This document shows, piece after piece, positions 48,722 to 58,177 of a DNA stretch of 64,000 nt. The stretch's first letter is position 1. Every line of letters starts with the position of its first letter. The DNA is from Shewanella sediminis HAW-EB3 (GTDB lineage Bacteria > Pseudomonadota > Gammaproteobacteria > Enterobacterales > Shewanellaceae), in the NCBI RefSeq assembly GCF_000018025.1, contig NC_009831.1, forward strand, positions 4,340,001-4,404,000. Reading direction: 5' to 3'. The translations under genes and the position numbers were made by a program. Under the pieces are notes generated by a model, which searched no databases, was not told the DNA's origin, and was given only the letters and a program-made list of their open reading frames with translations.

Positions 48722-49000
48722 ATGGCAAGAACCGCTGCTGCACTGCACATATTAGTCAAACATAAAGAGCTCGCCGAAGATATTATCAAGCAGCTGAATA
48801 AAGGCGCTAAGTTTGACGTGCTGGCCAAGAAGCACTCCACCTGCCCATCGGGTAAGAAGGGCGGTAGCTTAGGTGAATTCAAGAAGGGGCAGATGGTGCC
48901 GCCGTTCGATAAGGTCTGCTTCACCGGCGAACTGATCACCCCACACCTTGTGAAAACAAAGTTTGGCTGGCATGTGATTAAGATTCTATATCGTACTTAA
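48722..49000 (+). CDS. ppiC: Peptidyl-prolyl cis-trans isomerase C (parvulin)
   Basis: The 92-residue single-domain parvulin has [36 protein letters not shown] and [14 protein letters not shown]. It is cytosolic and matches the length of PpiC. It speeds proline isomerisation during folding. It stands alone. Confidence 0.94.
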   Translation: MARTAAALHILVKHKELAEDIIKQLNKGAKFDVLAKKHSTCPSGKKGGSLGEFKKGQMVPPFDKVCFTGELITPHLVKTKFGWHVIKILYRT

Positions 49001-49205
49001 GGTTCGAGCTACGAGGTTCTAGGTTCGAGCTACAGGCGTTATCGCACGAGTGACATATTCTCCATATAGGAGCGGCTTTAGCCGCGAATGTTTTGGGGCT
49101 ACGAGAACGGGCTACGAGGTTCGAGTCCGACCTTAGGCCTTCGAGAACAAGCAGTTTCCTTTCCTCACAGGGAACTTGTTCCCGCTCTCGTAACTCGTAG
49201 CGAGC
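49001..49205. repeat. Intergenic spacer with REP-like palindrome and CTACGAG words
   Basis: The spacer contains GCGGCTTTAGCCGC at about 49073-49086 and several CTACGAG/CTCGTAG words similar to those before the borosin precursor. No gene is present. Confidence 0.65.
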
Positions 49206-49523
49206 CTATTTAACCTTTTTTGTATTCTTCACGCACTCTTTTTCATCCTTAGCATGCCCATTGGCCACTCCACACGCATCTGCATACCACTGCACCCTAA
49301 CGCCTCTTACCGCAGTATGCTGCGGGCCGGCACGACCATTCCAACTCGACTCAAGTTGAGCCTTAGTGATGGAATTAAAGCCGCCAAAACCTTGCCCGCC
49401 GCCTCTGGCCGAGACATAAGTACTGGTCAAGGCAATTAACACACCAACCAATAGGCACTTTTTGCTTATAAAATGTTTATTTATAAGAGGTTTGTTTGTA
49501 AGAGAGCTCATGAGAATGTTCAT
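49206..49523 (-). CDS. Hypothetical small secreted protein
   Basis: The 105-residue protein has a signal-like stretch (CLLVGVLIALTSTYVSA) then a Gly-rich GGGQGFGGF and two Cys. AAGGA lies 7 bases before the ATG. I recognise no family. Confidence 0.55.
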   Translation of the reverse strand: MNILMSSLTNKPLINKHFISKKCLLVGVLIALTSTYVSARGGGQGFGGFNSITKAQLESSWNGRAGPQHTAVRGVRVQWYADACGVANGHAKDEKECVKNTKKVK

Positions 49524-49933
49524 TATTGTATCCTTAGATCATTGACGCCATAAGAGGACGCCCGCTCTGCGAAAGCCGATACTCGCCAGCCTTCTGTGCC
49601 CACCGCCCAAATGGGATATAGGCACGCCCTATCACAGGTAACCGATTGCACAGTTGTCACCTGGTTTGGGGGTTGGCTGTACTACTGGTTACAGTTAAAT
49701 AGAAAGAGCGGTGGTTAGGTTTATTACGTTTAGTTTCATTCCATTTGTAACAAAAAGAGTTCAAGCCGACATCGATTGGCAAGTGTTCTCCTGCTTTAAA
49801 AGCCAGCAAACATTCGATTAATTAGAATAAAACCATCGGATTTTTTTACTTTTTCACACTATTAACTACCGATAAAATCCCTTTCGCTGAGATCCTCAGC
49901 ACTGATGAATTCACAGAATGAAAAGGCGTTAAC
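49524..49933. other. Intergenic region before the VOC gene
   Basis: About 400 bases with no ORF or RNA I can support; it should hold both divergent promoters. Confidence 0.4.
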
Positions 49934-50323
49934 ATGATTTTCAAGAGAGTCGACCACGTAGAAATTGTTCCCCAAGACCCCCACGTCACCATAGGTTTCT
50001 TCGTTAATATTCTGGGTTTCAAGATTAAGAGTCGAACGAAAGTAGATTTGCCACCCATGCAGGAGGTCATTTTTCTTGAGTTGGGCGACACTGTCGTTGA
50101 AATAATCTCTATCCTGGCTCCTGGACAAAAATTGGAGGCGGCTTGGCAGGTTGGTTATCGCGCCATAGCGCTTGAGGTTGACGATATGACGAAGGCGGTC
50201 AACTACCTCAAGGCTAAAGGTATACCGCTAGCCGTCGAGCCTGTCGATCTGGGCGGCTCCTATCGCGCAGAGATAAGAGATCCTGATGGACTGATTATCG
50301 AACTCAGGCAGTGGAAACGGTAG
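49934..50323 (+). CDS. VOC-family (glyoxalase/bleomycin-resistance-like) protein
   Basis: The 129-residue protein has FKRVDHVEIVPQDPHVTIGF at the start and DPDGLIIELRQW at the end, the two metal-binding half-modules of a VOC fold (His near 8, Glu near the C-terminus). The substrate is unknown. AAGGCG precedes the ATG. Confidence 0.82.
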   Translation: MIFKRVDHVEIVPQDPHVTIGFFVNILGFKIKSRTKVDLPPMQEVIFLELGDTVVEIISILAPGQKLEAAWQVGYRAIALEVDDMTKAVNYLKAKGIPLAVEPVDLGGSYRAEIRDPDGLIIELRQWKR

Positions 50324-50687
50324 CTCCCACGAATCGCAGTACGGGAAGCAATAGACATTCGGCCCCATCCTGAATGTGGCAGGCTTCCCTCCCTACTCTT
50401 CCATTCAGCGTTTTGGCTCCCAAAGCCACCTCTGGCAATTTAATCACCTTAATATCTTCAAGCCCGAATAGGGGTATCCGACATAGCAATGTGGGCGATA
50501 AAAGTTCATTAATAGGATTTAGGTTCGATATTAACCATTTTTAGTCTAACTCTGACCATGTAATGCCACTCTGGGTTGATTAACATTAGAGTCAGGAAAA
50601 AGCTGAGTATGATTCGAACACTTGTTACCGCTTCAATACTCCTCCCCATTATCAAATGTCATCCTGCTAAGCCGAAAGGAGCTTTAT
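50324..50687. other. Intergenic region with AraC-type operator
   Basis: The 360-base gap before the NmrA-like gene holds no supported gene. It contains the AraC-like site at 50533-50570. Confidence 0.5.
50533..50570. promoter_or_regulatory. AraC-type operator copy 1
   Basis: ACCAT occurs at 50534-50538 and again at 50555-50559, exactly 21 bp apart, inside a 34-bp block that matches the block at 54147-54180 at about 29 positions, including CTCTGACCATGTAA. Direct half-sites two helical turns apart fit an AraC-family protein, and such a gene lies at 53268. Confidence 0.65.
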
Positions 50688-51614
50688 ATGAATAAAAAAC
50701 ATGTTGCCGTCATAGGTGCTGCAGGCCAAGTTGGTACGCCACTGACTAAAGGCTTACTCTCACTAGGGCACCAAGTTACCATCATATTTCGAGCTCACAA
50801 CGCACAAAATGATGCCAAGTTAACAGAGTTCGAAACTCTGGGCGCGACACTCGTCGAGTGTCCGGATATGAAAAATGTCAATGCACTGGCAAAGGCACTG
50901 AGAGGTGTGGATACCTTTGTCGCCAGCGTGCCCGGCTCGAAGGAGATCATTCGGGAGTTTGAACCTCTCTGGCTTGAGGCAGCGGTAAAAGCCGGCGTGA
51001 AACGATTTGTTCCTACCGAGTTTGGCGCTCATACCCAGGCGCTGGAGATGGGAGATGGTGAGATCTTCGATCAGAAGAAGCGTTTTCACGATCAATTGAT
51101 GAACTCAAGCTTAGACTGGACCCTTTTTTACAATGGCGGCATCTTCGATTACTTTCTGCCAAATTTAAGGTTCTTCAGCAAGATAACCACATTCGGAGAC
51201 CTGAATATTCCTATCTACACGCACGATATCGAAGATATTGGGTACCTCGCCGCCATGGCCGTGACCGACGACCGTACCGTAAACAGATGTGTTCAGCTCG
51301 ACTATAATGCATTGACTCAAAACGAGATGTTAACCCAGATCAAACAAAACTGGCCAGACACTCCGTTTGAATATGAGCACTTCTCCACTGAGTACATCAT
51401 CGAGCAGAAAGAGAGCTCGGGTGACGAGATAACGGCTAAGAAAGGATCCGAAACCGATAAGGAGCGTTGGGGGATCAACTATGTCATCTATGTCATCGAT
51501 AAGCTTGCCGCATTCACAGACCAGACTCTACGTGCCAGTGAGATCTATCCAGACTACGTATGTAAACGTCCGCAAGATGCGTTAAAGGATGAAAAATTTA
51601 TCTTCGAAGGTTAA
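50688..51614 (+). CDS. NmrA-like NAD(P)-dependent reductase
   Basis: The 308-residue protein is an atypical short-chain reductase with VAVIGAAGQVGTPLTKGLLS (nucleotide loop) and KRFVPTEFGAH, as in isoflavone-reductase/NmrA-like enzymes. AAAGGAG lies 7 bases before the ATG at 50688, which decides the start against 50622. The substrate may be an aromatic or phenylpropanoid compound. Its promoter holds the AraC-type operator. Confidence 0.85.
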   Translation: MNKKHVAVIGAAGQVGTPLTKGLLSLGHQVTIIFRAHNAQNDAKLTEFETLGATLVECPDMKNVNALAKALRGVDTFVASVPGSKEIIREFEPLWLEAAVKAGVKRFVPTEFGAHTQALEMGDGEIFDQKKRFHDQLMNSSLDWTLFYNGGIFDYFLPNLRFFSKITTFGDLNIPIYTHDIEDIGYLAAMAVTDDRTVNRCVQLDYNALTQNEMLTQIKQNWPDTPFEYEHFSTEYIIEQKESSGDEITAKKGSETDKERWGINYVIYVIDKLAAFTDQTLRASEIYPDYVCKRPQDALKDEKFIFEG

Positions 51615-51757
51615 TAGTTAATGATTGAGATAATCTCCGGTTTGTCTCTTTTATCATGGTAGAAATTTTCAAACAGAGGTTGCCGTTGAATGTCATCAGC
51701 TTATTACTCAGCCTTTAAATATCAAACACACCTTGAGTGATAAAACTGGCTCCCTCT

Positions 51758-53158
51758 ATGAATACTTGGCTTACCTTACTCCCTCCCTGTATCGCGATAT
51801 TACTCGCCATTACCACAAGACAGGTCTATGTGGCCATTTTTGCCGGTATCATGGCAGGCTCAATCCTGCTGTCGCAAAATTTTTTACTCGGTGTAGCAAA
51901 CAGTTTTAACGCCATAGCCGATACGTTTCAATCATCAAGCTCAGTGAAGAGCCTGATCTTTATCCTGATAATTGGCGCCATCATCAATGTCATGAGGCAA
52001 TCAGGCGGTATCGATGCCCTTATCTATCAAGTCTCCCACAAATACCACCTGGTAAACTCCAAGCCCAGGGCTCAACTTGTCACCTTCGCTTTTGGATTCT
52101 TGATGTGTCTGGAAGGAGTGGGCTCTATGATGTTAGTGGGTCTCATCGGGCGACCACTATTCAATAAATTTAATATCTCCCGTGAAAAGCTGGCATTTGT
52201 GGCCAATAGCACCGGAGCTCCCTTGGCCTGGCTAATGCCCTTCAGTGGCGCAGGTGTTTTTCTTATCAGCTTAATCGGTGCTCAGGTGGAAAACGGCACC
52301 TTAACCGATAAGCCTATTACCTATATCTTTGCGGCATTACCTTACCAAGTCTACTGCATAGCAATACTGGCCTTAGTGCCGATATTGGCATATAAGAAAT
52401 CCGATTTCACAGCCACTGACTTGAGCGACGCAAAAAAGACCGATTCAGCTTCTAACTCTCTGTCCGATAATCAGTCCACCGATCAGTCTGCTCATCAACC
52501 AAGTACTGGAATATGGGCAATGTTACTGCCTATTGTCATCTTGCTGGGCTCAATTTTTGTCATCAGTTTCGTAACGGGTAAGGGCAATATTCTGGCGGGT
52601 GATATCAGTTCGGCAATCTATTGGAGCGGCTTTATCTCTCTTATCGGCACGGGCATCTATTTTCGTCTCTGTAAGGTTAAGATGGACCAATACATTCAAT
52701 GGTGTATACATGGGATGAAGCAGACACTACCCGCGGTTATCATTCTGGTTTTGGCCTTTTCATTGAGTAATATTACCGGGCAACTCGGAACCGGAAAATA
52801 CATAGCCGGCTTTGTCTCCGGCGAGTTACCTTTATGGCTGGTTCCTGCATCCATCTTTATTATCTGTATCTTAATCTCATTTTCTACCGGCAGCTCCGGT
52901 GCCACCGTGAGCATAATGACGCCGATCATTATTCCCCTAGCCGTGGGTGTCGATATCTCTGTACCCGTAGCGATAGCGGCGGTGATCTCCGGCGCGGTGT
53001 TTGGCGATCAAAGCTCACCCATTTCAGACTCGGTCATAGTGGCGTCAACGGCTGCCGATTGTCCGCCACAGCGGCACTTTGTGACTCAGTTACCCTATAC
53101 TTTGGCTGTGGCACTGCTTTCACTCACGTTTTACCTTATCGTCGGCTTTAACACTTAA
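51758..53158 (+). CDS. NhaC-family Na+/H+ antiporter-like transporter
   Basis: The 466-residue membrane protein has about eleven helices, with LLPPCIAILLAITTRQVYVA near the start and GDQSSPISDSVIVASTAADC, an NhaC/NhaC-like signature. A Ser/Asp-rich cytosolic loop lies near residues 225-250. A GTG at 51737 gives a longer form; the ATG at 51758 fits homologues better. It could also carry an organic acid. Confidence 0.8.
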   Translation: MNTWLTLLPPCIAILLAITTRQVYVAIFAGIMAGSILLSQNFLLGVANSFNAIADTFQSSSSVKSLIFILIIGAIINVMRQSGGIDALIYQVSHKYHLVNSKPRAQLVTFAFGFLMCLEGVGSMMLVGLIGRPLFNKFNISREKLAFVANSTGAPLAWLMPFSGAGVFLISLIGAQVENGTLTDKPITYIFAALPYQVYCIAILALVPILAYKKSDFTATDLSDAKKTDSASNSLSDNQSTDQSAHQPSTGIWAMLLPIVILLGSIFVISFVTGKGNILAGDISSAIYWSGFISLIGTGIYFRLCKVKMDQYIQWCIHGMKQTLPAVIILVLAFSLSNITGQLGTGKYIAGFVSGELPLWLVPASIFIICILISFSTGSSGATVSIMTPIIIPLAVGVDISVPVAIAAVISGAVFGDQSSPISDSVIVASTAADCPPQRHFVTQLPYTLAVALLSLTFYLIVGFNT

Positions 53159-53267
53159 CTAAGATATTGCTCAGGCTACAACCTTTGTAGGCAGCACCAG
53201 AGACTGAACATAAGAAAAGCATTAACTGCCAAGATAATCAGCATGTTACAGGAGTCGTTGTTTCGAA

Positions 53268-54143
53268 ATGAAGATCCCAGAAGTTAGCTTTAACCATAGG
53301 AAAACGGACAACCGCGAAATTGAGGTCATCGACTTAGAGGAGCTCTATGAGCGGGAGCATAACTACTCTCATCACCCCGGAGTGCCTCACAGAATACACT
53401 TCAACAATTTGATCTACATCGAAGAGGGTGAAGGTACCCACCTGATCGATTTTGTTAATTACCCCTACCAGTCCGGTGCATTTATCTTCGTTCAAAAAAA
53501 TCAGGTTCATGCGTTCGATTTTAAGAATAAGCCGAAAGGGAAACTACTGATATTCACCCAGGCATTCATTAATCAGGCATTGATGAATATGAGGCTATCA
53601 GATTTCACACCGACACATTTAGCTTACTCTTATCAGCCTGTTTTCTTCCCCGACCCGGAGGTCATGAGCAGTAGTGAAAAAATACTGAGTGAAATCAATA
53701 AAGAGCTGGTTCACCCTCAATCAAACCCGTTAATAGTCATGTTCCTCTTCTCTTCACTATCCTTGATGTTGCACCGGGTGATGCCTGAAAACCAACATGA
53801 CAGATTAAACAAAGAGCAGCAGACTAAGTTCACTCGCTTTGTCGAGTTACTCGAACAAAACTTCCAACGCACACGAGATGCTATCTACTACGCAGATATG
53901 CTACATACAACTTATAAGACCCTGAATCAGATCTGCAAGATGGCCACCAGCCAGACAGCGAAACAGCTCATCGACGCCCATACTATATTGGAAGCCAAAA
54001 GACGCTTGATTCTGGATGGTTTGCCCACTCAACAGCTTGCCTATGAGTTCGGCTTCGAAGACGCCAGTAATTTCGTGAAGTACTTCAAGAAACATACCCT
54101 GCTCACCCCTTCTCGCTTTCAGAAACAGTTTAAAAGTTCGTAA
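53268..54143 (+). CDS. AraC-family transcriptional regulator
   Basis: The 291-residue protein has an N-terminal cupin-like sensor (YIEEGEGTHLIDF) and a C-terminal double HTH (YADMLHTTYKTLNQICKM; LAYEFGFEDASNFVKYFKKH). It follows the NhaC gene and precedes the NTF2-like gene. The two matched direct-repeat sites at 50533 and 54147 are probably its targets, making NmrA-NhaC and the NTF2-like gene one regulon. Confidence 0.9.
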   Translation: MKIPEVSFNHRKTDNREIEVIDLEELYEREHNYSHHPGVPHRIHFNNLIYIEEGEGTHLIDFVNYPYQSGAFIFVQKNQVHAFDFKNKPKGKLLIFTQAFINQALMNMRLSDFTPTHLAYSYQPVFFPDPEVMSSSEKILSEINKELVHPQSNPLIVMFLFSSLSLMLHRVMPENQHDRLNKEQQTKFTRFVELLEQNFQRTRDAIYYADMLHTTYKTLNQICKMATSQTAKQLIDAHTILEAKRRLILDGLPTQQLAYEFGFEDASNFVKYFKKHTLLTPSRFQKQFKSS

Positions 54144-54146
54144 TTG

Positions 54147-54180
54147 ACCATTTTCAGGCCAGCTCTGACCATGTAAGCCA
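54147..54180. promoter_or_regulatory. AraC-type operator copy 2
   Basis: ACCAT at 54147-54151 and at 54168-54172, 21 bp apart, match the operator at 50533-50570. It lies about 45 bases before the lipoprotein start. Confidence 0.65.
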
Positions 54181-54188
54181 TGCCCACT

Positions 54189-54232
54189 TTCATCATAATT
54201 ACCTCACACCAACGAGAGGTAATTATGATGAA
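54189..54232. promoter_or_regulatory. Perfect 17-bp inverted repeat covering the ribosome site and start of the NTF2-like gene
   Basis: Arms at 54189-54205 and 54216-54232 are perfectly complementary with a 10-base loop. The right arm contains the GAGG ribosome site and both ATGs at 54225 and 54228. In the mRNA this stem would hide the start. Confidence 0.8.
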
Positions 54233-55091
54233 GAAAAGTATTTCTGCGGCATTGGCCACGACGGTTCTGGTATGCGCGGCGTGCTCCAGTCCGGTTTCAG
54301 TTGAGGAGAAGACCATTAGCCTATCTAACAAAGGCAAGGCCGTGGCCCTGCTCAACAGCATAGAAACCGGTGACAGAGGAGCCGTGGCTTATGTCAATCC
54401 AGACAAGTACACCCAACATAACCTGGCTGTTGCCGATGGCTTAGCGGGTTTTGGGGCACTGCTCCAGGCACTTCCGAAAGGTAGCGCCAAGGTAGATATT
54501 AAACGCGCCTTTCAGGATGGCGACTATGTATTTACCCATACCGACTATAATTTCTTTGGACCTAAGGTGGGATTCGACCTATTCCGTTTCGAAGACGGGT
54601 TAATCGTAGAGCATTGGGACAACCTGGCAGAAAAAGCCGCACCGAATCCAAGCGGTCGCACTCAGATCGACGGTCCGACGACTGTGATCGATTCAGATAA
54701 AACAGAGCAAAATAAAGCATTAGTTGCAGACTTCGTCGACACGATTTTGGTAAATGGAGACTTTGCTCAGCTTGGACGTTTTATCGATAAGGGTGATGCA
54801 AACTATCTTCAACACAATACCGGCATTGCCGATGGGCTAAATGGTCTTGGTAAGGCACTGGAAGAGATGGCTAAACAGGGCATCAAGATGGTCTATACGA
54901 AAAATCATATCGTGTTGGGTGAGGGAAACTTCGTACTCAGCATTAGTGAGGGTAGCTTCGGTGGCGAACACGTCTCTTTCTACGACCTGTTCCGTGTTGA
55001 AAATGACAAGCTCGTCGAGCACTGGGACATCATAGAACCGATCCCAACCAAAGACAGATGGAAGAACAATAACGGCAAATTTGGGTTTTAA
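54225..55091 (+). CDS. Lipoprotein with two SnoaL/NTF2-like domains
   Basis: The 288-residue protein has a lipobox (LVCAACSS) and two similar halves: QHNLAVADGLAGFGALLQAL ... FRFEDGLIVEHWDNL and QHNTGIADGLNGLGKALEEM ... FRVENDKLVEHWDII. Each is a SnoaL-like NTF2 domain. The earlier ATG at 54180 lies outside the ribosome-site context, so 54225 or 54228 is chosen. It is anchored to a membrane in the periplasm. Function is unknown. Confidence 0.85.
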   Translation: MMKKSISAALATTVLVCAACSSPVSVEEKTISLSNKGKAVALLNSIETGDRGAVAYVNPDKYTQHNLAVADGLAGFGALLQALPKGSAKVDIKRAFQDGDYVFTHTDYNFFGPKVGFDLFRFEDGLIVEHWDNLAEKAAPNPSGRTQIDGPTTVIDSDKTEQNKALVADFVDTILVNGDFAQLGRFIDKGDANYLQHNTGIADGLNGLGKALEEMAKQGIKMVYTKNHIVLGEGNFVLSISEGSFGGEHVSFYDLFRVENDKLVEHWDIIEPIPTKDRWKNNNGKFGF

Positions 55092-55130
55092 AGACACTGC
55101 AAAATGATCTTATTATCAACCTGATACAAG

Positions 55131-55169
55131 GCACAAAAAACGAACCTTAAATGGTTCGTTTTTTATGTG
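55131..55169. terminator. Bidirectional terminator
   Basis: A stem of AAAAAACGAACC with its complement (55135-55146 with 55153-55164), extended by GCAC/GTGC, has T-runs on both strands; it ends the NTF2-like gene and the converging Cys-rich gene. Confidence 0.85.
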
Positions 55170-55184
55170 CCCTCTTTGTATACC

Positions 55185-55649
55185 TTACTCGCAGGCGCAG
55201 ACGGCAGATTGCTCACAAGGCGCTGCGGCGGCGACCATGCACATACCACTCTTCTTCCCCGAGCCGACACACCAGGCGTTACAGTCGAAAGTATCCGGGT
55301 GACCGATATCATCTTTATGACTATGAAGCTCATCTTTGCCCGGGTTCGACTCGACCAATAAGCCGTTTGGCAGGCAAGCCTCACCAAACATCCTGCCATT
55401 AGGCACACCCTTCTCATCGGTCCCGATATGACACCCGGCGACGCCTGGCGCAACACCATCACTATCTTTCCACCACGTCTTCTGCCCCGACATCCAGTCG
55501 GCGGGTTTAAACTCAAATGTGCCTTTCGCGCCCGGCATATCCTTAGCACCACTCGAAGGCGCTCCCTCATGGTGAGCGGCAAATACACCGATGGAGAGCG
55601 TCATGGCAACGAGTAATATAATACGTTTAATCATCTGAATAGGGTTCAT
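55185..55649 (-). CDS. Hypothetical Cys-rich secreted protein
   Basis: The about 154-residue protein has a signal peptide (IILLVAMTLSIGVFAAHHEG) and eight Cys in the mature part (GCHIG, EACLP, DCNAWC, MCMVAA, PCEQ, AVCACE), probably disulfide-bonded. A GTG at 55652 precedes the ATG at 55649. I recognise no family. Confidence 0.6.
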   Translation of the reverse strand: MNPIQMIKRIILLVAMTLSIGVFAAHHEGAPSSGAKDMPGAKGTFEFKPADWMSGQKTWWKDSDGVAPGVAGCHIGTDEKGVPNGRMFGEACLPNGLLVESNPGKDELHSHKDDIGHPDTFDCNAWCVGSGKKSGMCMVAAAAPCEQSAVCACE

Positions 55650-55819
55650 CACTTAGGTACCTTTAAATAAAATGTTTTTGTCACAGATTAAATAGGTTGG
55701 AACACCTAATACGACTAATCGATTAATCCTGCCGCCTATACTCACTTCTACTTTCATCATACTGAAGTGAACACACAAAACAGCGACAGGCAGAGATAAG
55801 AAAAACTCCAGATTTAAAG

Positions 55820-56842
55820 TTAGCAGCGGTTATTTAACTCTTCAAGTTTATGAACTTTAGTGGCAGCTTCCCAATCCGTCAGTATCTTCATTATTTGACG
55901 TGAATCTTCCGGGGTTGCAGCGGGGCGTTGCAGTGAAGCGCTTCTCTGCTCTATCGCCTCTCTGATTAATCTAACCTGATAGAGGAAACCGTTACCCTCA
56001 GCGGACACAGAGACAGCTTCACCTTGCTGTTCATACTCAGTAACAACTAAGCGATTACCTTCAGCCTCCGGTAACCAGGGATTAGACACAAGCGCTAAGC
56101 TTCCTTTACTGCCAAGTATTGTAAAATCGGCATGCAAGCCATAATCTTCTGCCGTATGAAGCTGACAGCTAACACCATTACTGAATTGTATGTTTGCGGC
56201 CGACTCGCATATATTACCATCTTCGCCAACACGGCCCGATGCCGCGATACGATAGTTATCGAAGATACCGTCGCCGAACGCTTGCTGCATAACGAAGTGC
56301 ATAAGAGAAGCAGGGTAACAACCTAAGTTATACAAGGCCCCCTTACTATCCGGATTTACGAATTGGGCGATAGAGGCGCAATACACTCCATTGATGGAAC
56401 GGATTTCGCCAATGGTGCCGAGTCGAATAATTTCGTTTATTTTGCTGGCAAACGGGTGTGTGAGATACATCAATCCCTCAGCAAAGAAAACCTGATTATT
56501 TGCAACTGCTGCAAGCGCCTCATCCGTCTTCTTCATATCGATAGACAATGACTTCTCACACAAAATGGCCTTGCCGGCGTTGGCGGCTTTTATCACAAAG
56601 TCATGATGAAGATGGTTAGGTAATGCGATGTAGATGATGTCGACCTCATCATCGTTAATCAGGGCATCATAATCCTGATAGATGTTTGCGATATCGTACT
56701 TTTCAGCGAATTCCATCAAGGTTTTTTCAGAACGTCCAGCCACACTATGTAAGCGGGTATGACCCTCTTCAACAATGGCATCAGCCATCACTCCAGAAAT
56801 AAAGCTTGTCCCAAGGATTCCCCAATTCAATGTCTTTTTCAT
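55820..56842 (-). CDS. Gfo/Idh/MocA-family oxidoreductase
   Basis: The 340-residue protein has the NAD(P) loop LNWGILGTSFISGVMADAI and the GKAILCEKSLSIDMKKTDEA (CEKP type) site with its Lys. It acts on a sugar or polyol-like substrate not known here. It lies 3 bases after the ABM gene in one operon; the divergent LysR at 57250 may regulate both. Confidence 0.9.
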   Translation of the reverse strand: MKKTLNWGILGTSFISGVMADAIVEEGHTRLHSVAGRSEKTLMEFAEKYDIANIYQDYDALINDDEVDIIYIALPNHLHHDFVIKAANAGKAILCEKSLSIDMKKTDEALAAVANNQVFFAEGLMYLTHPFASKINEIIRLGTIGEIRSINGVYCASIAQFVNPDSKGALYNLGCYPASLMHFVMQQAFGDGIFDNYRIAASGRVGEDGNICESAANIQFSNGVSCQLHTAEDYGLHADFTILGSKGSLALVSNPWLPEAEGNRLVVTEYEQQGEAVSVSAEGNGFLYQVRLIREAIEQRSASLQRPAATPEDSRQIMKILTDWEAATKVHKLEELNNRC

Positions 56843-56845
56843 GTT

Positions 56846-57148
56846 TTACTTCTGCTCTGTTAACAGTTGAGTTTCGAATGCCTGCACCAACTCAGTTAAA
56901 CCGGATTGGATAAATTTTTGCGTATGTTCGGCCTGAAAATGATGTTCGAAGGCGGCTTTATCTTCATAACGTTCCCAGAAAATGAAGCGGCGAGGATTTT
57001 CTCTGTCTTGCAGGGGAAGTGCCATCGAACACCCCTTTTCACTATTCATCCCCTCACAAAAGGAATGTATAGCCGCAATGGCCGTGTCGAGATCGATATC
57101 AGGCTTAACCTGTAGTTCCGCTGTAATAAACAAGCCTTGTTCAAACAT
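56846..57148 (-). CDS. Antibiotic-biosynthesis-monooxygenase (ABM) domain protein
   Basis: The 100-residue dimeric-fold protein contains FIFWERYEDKAAFEHHFQAE, the ABM signature. Members include YgiN-like quinol monooxygenases. It is the first gene of the operon with the Gfo/Idh/MocA enzyme. Confidence 0.85.
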   Translation of the reverse strand: MFEQGLFITAELQVKPDIDLDTAIAAIHSFCEGMNSEKGCSMALPLQDRENPRRFIFWERYEDKAAFEHHFQAEHTQKFIQSGLTELVQAFETQLLTEQK

Positions 57149-57249
57149 AATTTGTCCAGATTAACCGAGTAGAGCATGTAATTTAATTGAATCCCTATAA
57201 TTGATAAACTACCATCCGGTTAATTGTTTACTAACTATGAGTTGGGAAT

Positions 57250-58149
57250 ATGGATAAGTTGAAGAGCATGCAGGTGTTTGTCAATGTGGTACAACATGGC
57301 AGTTTTTCTCGCGCCGCGATCAATTTTGCAGTCACTTCAACCATGGTTGGTAAACACATTAAGTTCTTAGAGACGCACCTTGGGACTAAGCTGTTAAATC
57401 GCACCACACGTAAACAGTCATTAACGGAAGCCGGACAGCTCTATTATTTAGAGTGCCAGCGAATTCTGGATGATATTGCGGAAGCTGAAAATAGCCTGCA
57501 AGCATTAGAAAATAAACCCAAAGGAAGGATACGCATCAATTCCCCGGTCACCTTCGGCAATATTCTACTCGCCCCAATAGTGGCAGATTTTCTACAACGC
57601 TATCCCGATATTAATGTTGAACTGACACTCGATAACGATTTGATCGATCCTCTTCACGACCCGGTAGATGTGGTGATCCGCATCGGTGAACTCGCCAACT
57701 CCTCGTTAATCGCTCGCCAGATTGCCGTTTATGAAATGATGTTTTGTGCCTCTCCCGATTATCTTGCCCGTCATCGAGTCCCTCTTTCTCTGAATGACTT
57801 AGCGTCGCATCAATGTCTGGGATTCAGTTACGGAGATATTCAATCGAGTCTGGCGCTGCGTATCGATACTTCAGCATTTGATACACAGCATTCTCGGTTA
57901 ACTTCGAACAGTGGTCAGGCTCTGAAAGTCGCGGCGTTGAAAGGTACAGGGATTTTACTGCAACCACGTTTACTACTCTCCGAAGAGTTAGGCCGTGGAG
58001 ACTTGATAGAAATATTGAGCGAACAAGTCCCCAGCCCGACACCGATACACCTCATGTATAAGAGCAAGGCGCTGCCACTGAAAACACGGGTTTTCATTGA
58101 ATTTGTGTTGACCGCGATGAACGCCAATCTCAAAAGGGATAGGCCGTAA
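57250..58149 (+). CDS. LysR-family transcriptional regulator
   Basis: The 299-residue regulator shows the CrgA-type HTH (GSFSRAAINFAVTSTMVGKH), GTKLLNRTTRKQSLTEAG and a LysR effector domain. It is divergent from the ABM/Gfo operon, about 100 bases apart, the classical layout for local control. Confidence 0.9.
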   Translation: MDKLKSMQVFVNVVQHGSFSRAAINFAVTSTMVGKHIKFLETHLGTKLLNRTTRKQSLTEAGQLYYLECQRILDDIAEAENSLQALENKPKGRIRINSPVTFGNILLAPIVADFLQRYPDINVELTLDNDLIDPLHDPVDVVIRIGELANSSLIARQIAVYEMMFCASPDYLARHRVPLSLNDLASHQCLGFSYGDIQSSLALRIDTSAFDTQHSRLTSNSGQALKVAALKGTGILLQPRLLLSEELGRGDLIEILSEQVPSPTPIHLMYKSKALPLKTRVFIEFVLTAMNANLKRDRP

Positions 58150-58177
58150 TATCTGTTGAACAAGTCGAAATCGGCAA

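Noticed and set aside
50304..50489. Minus-strand 61-residue ORF after the VOC gene
   Set aside because: It has no ribosome site I can see, overlaps the VOC 3' end and matches no family I know.
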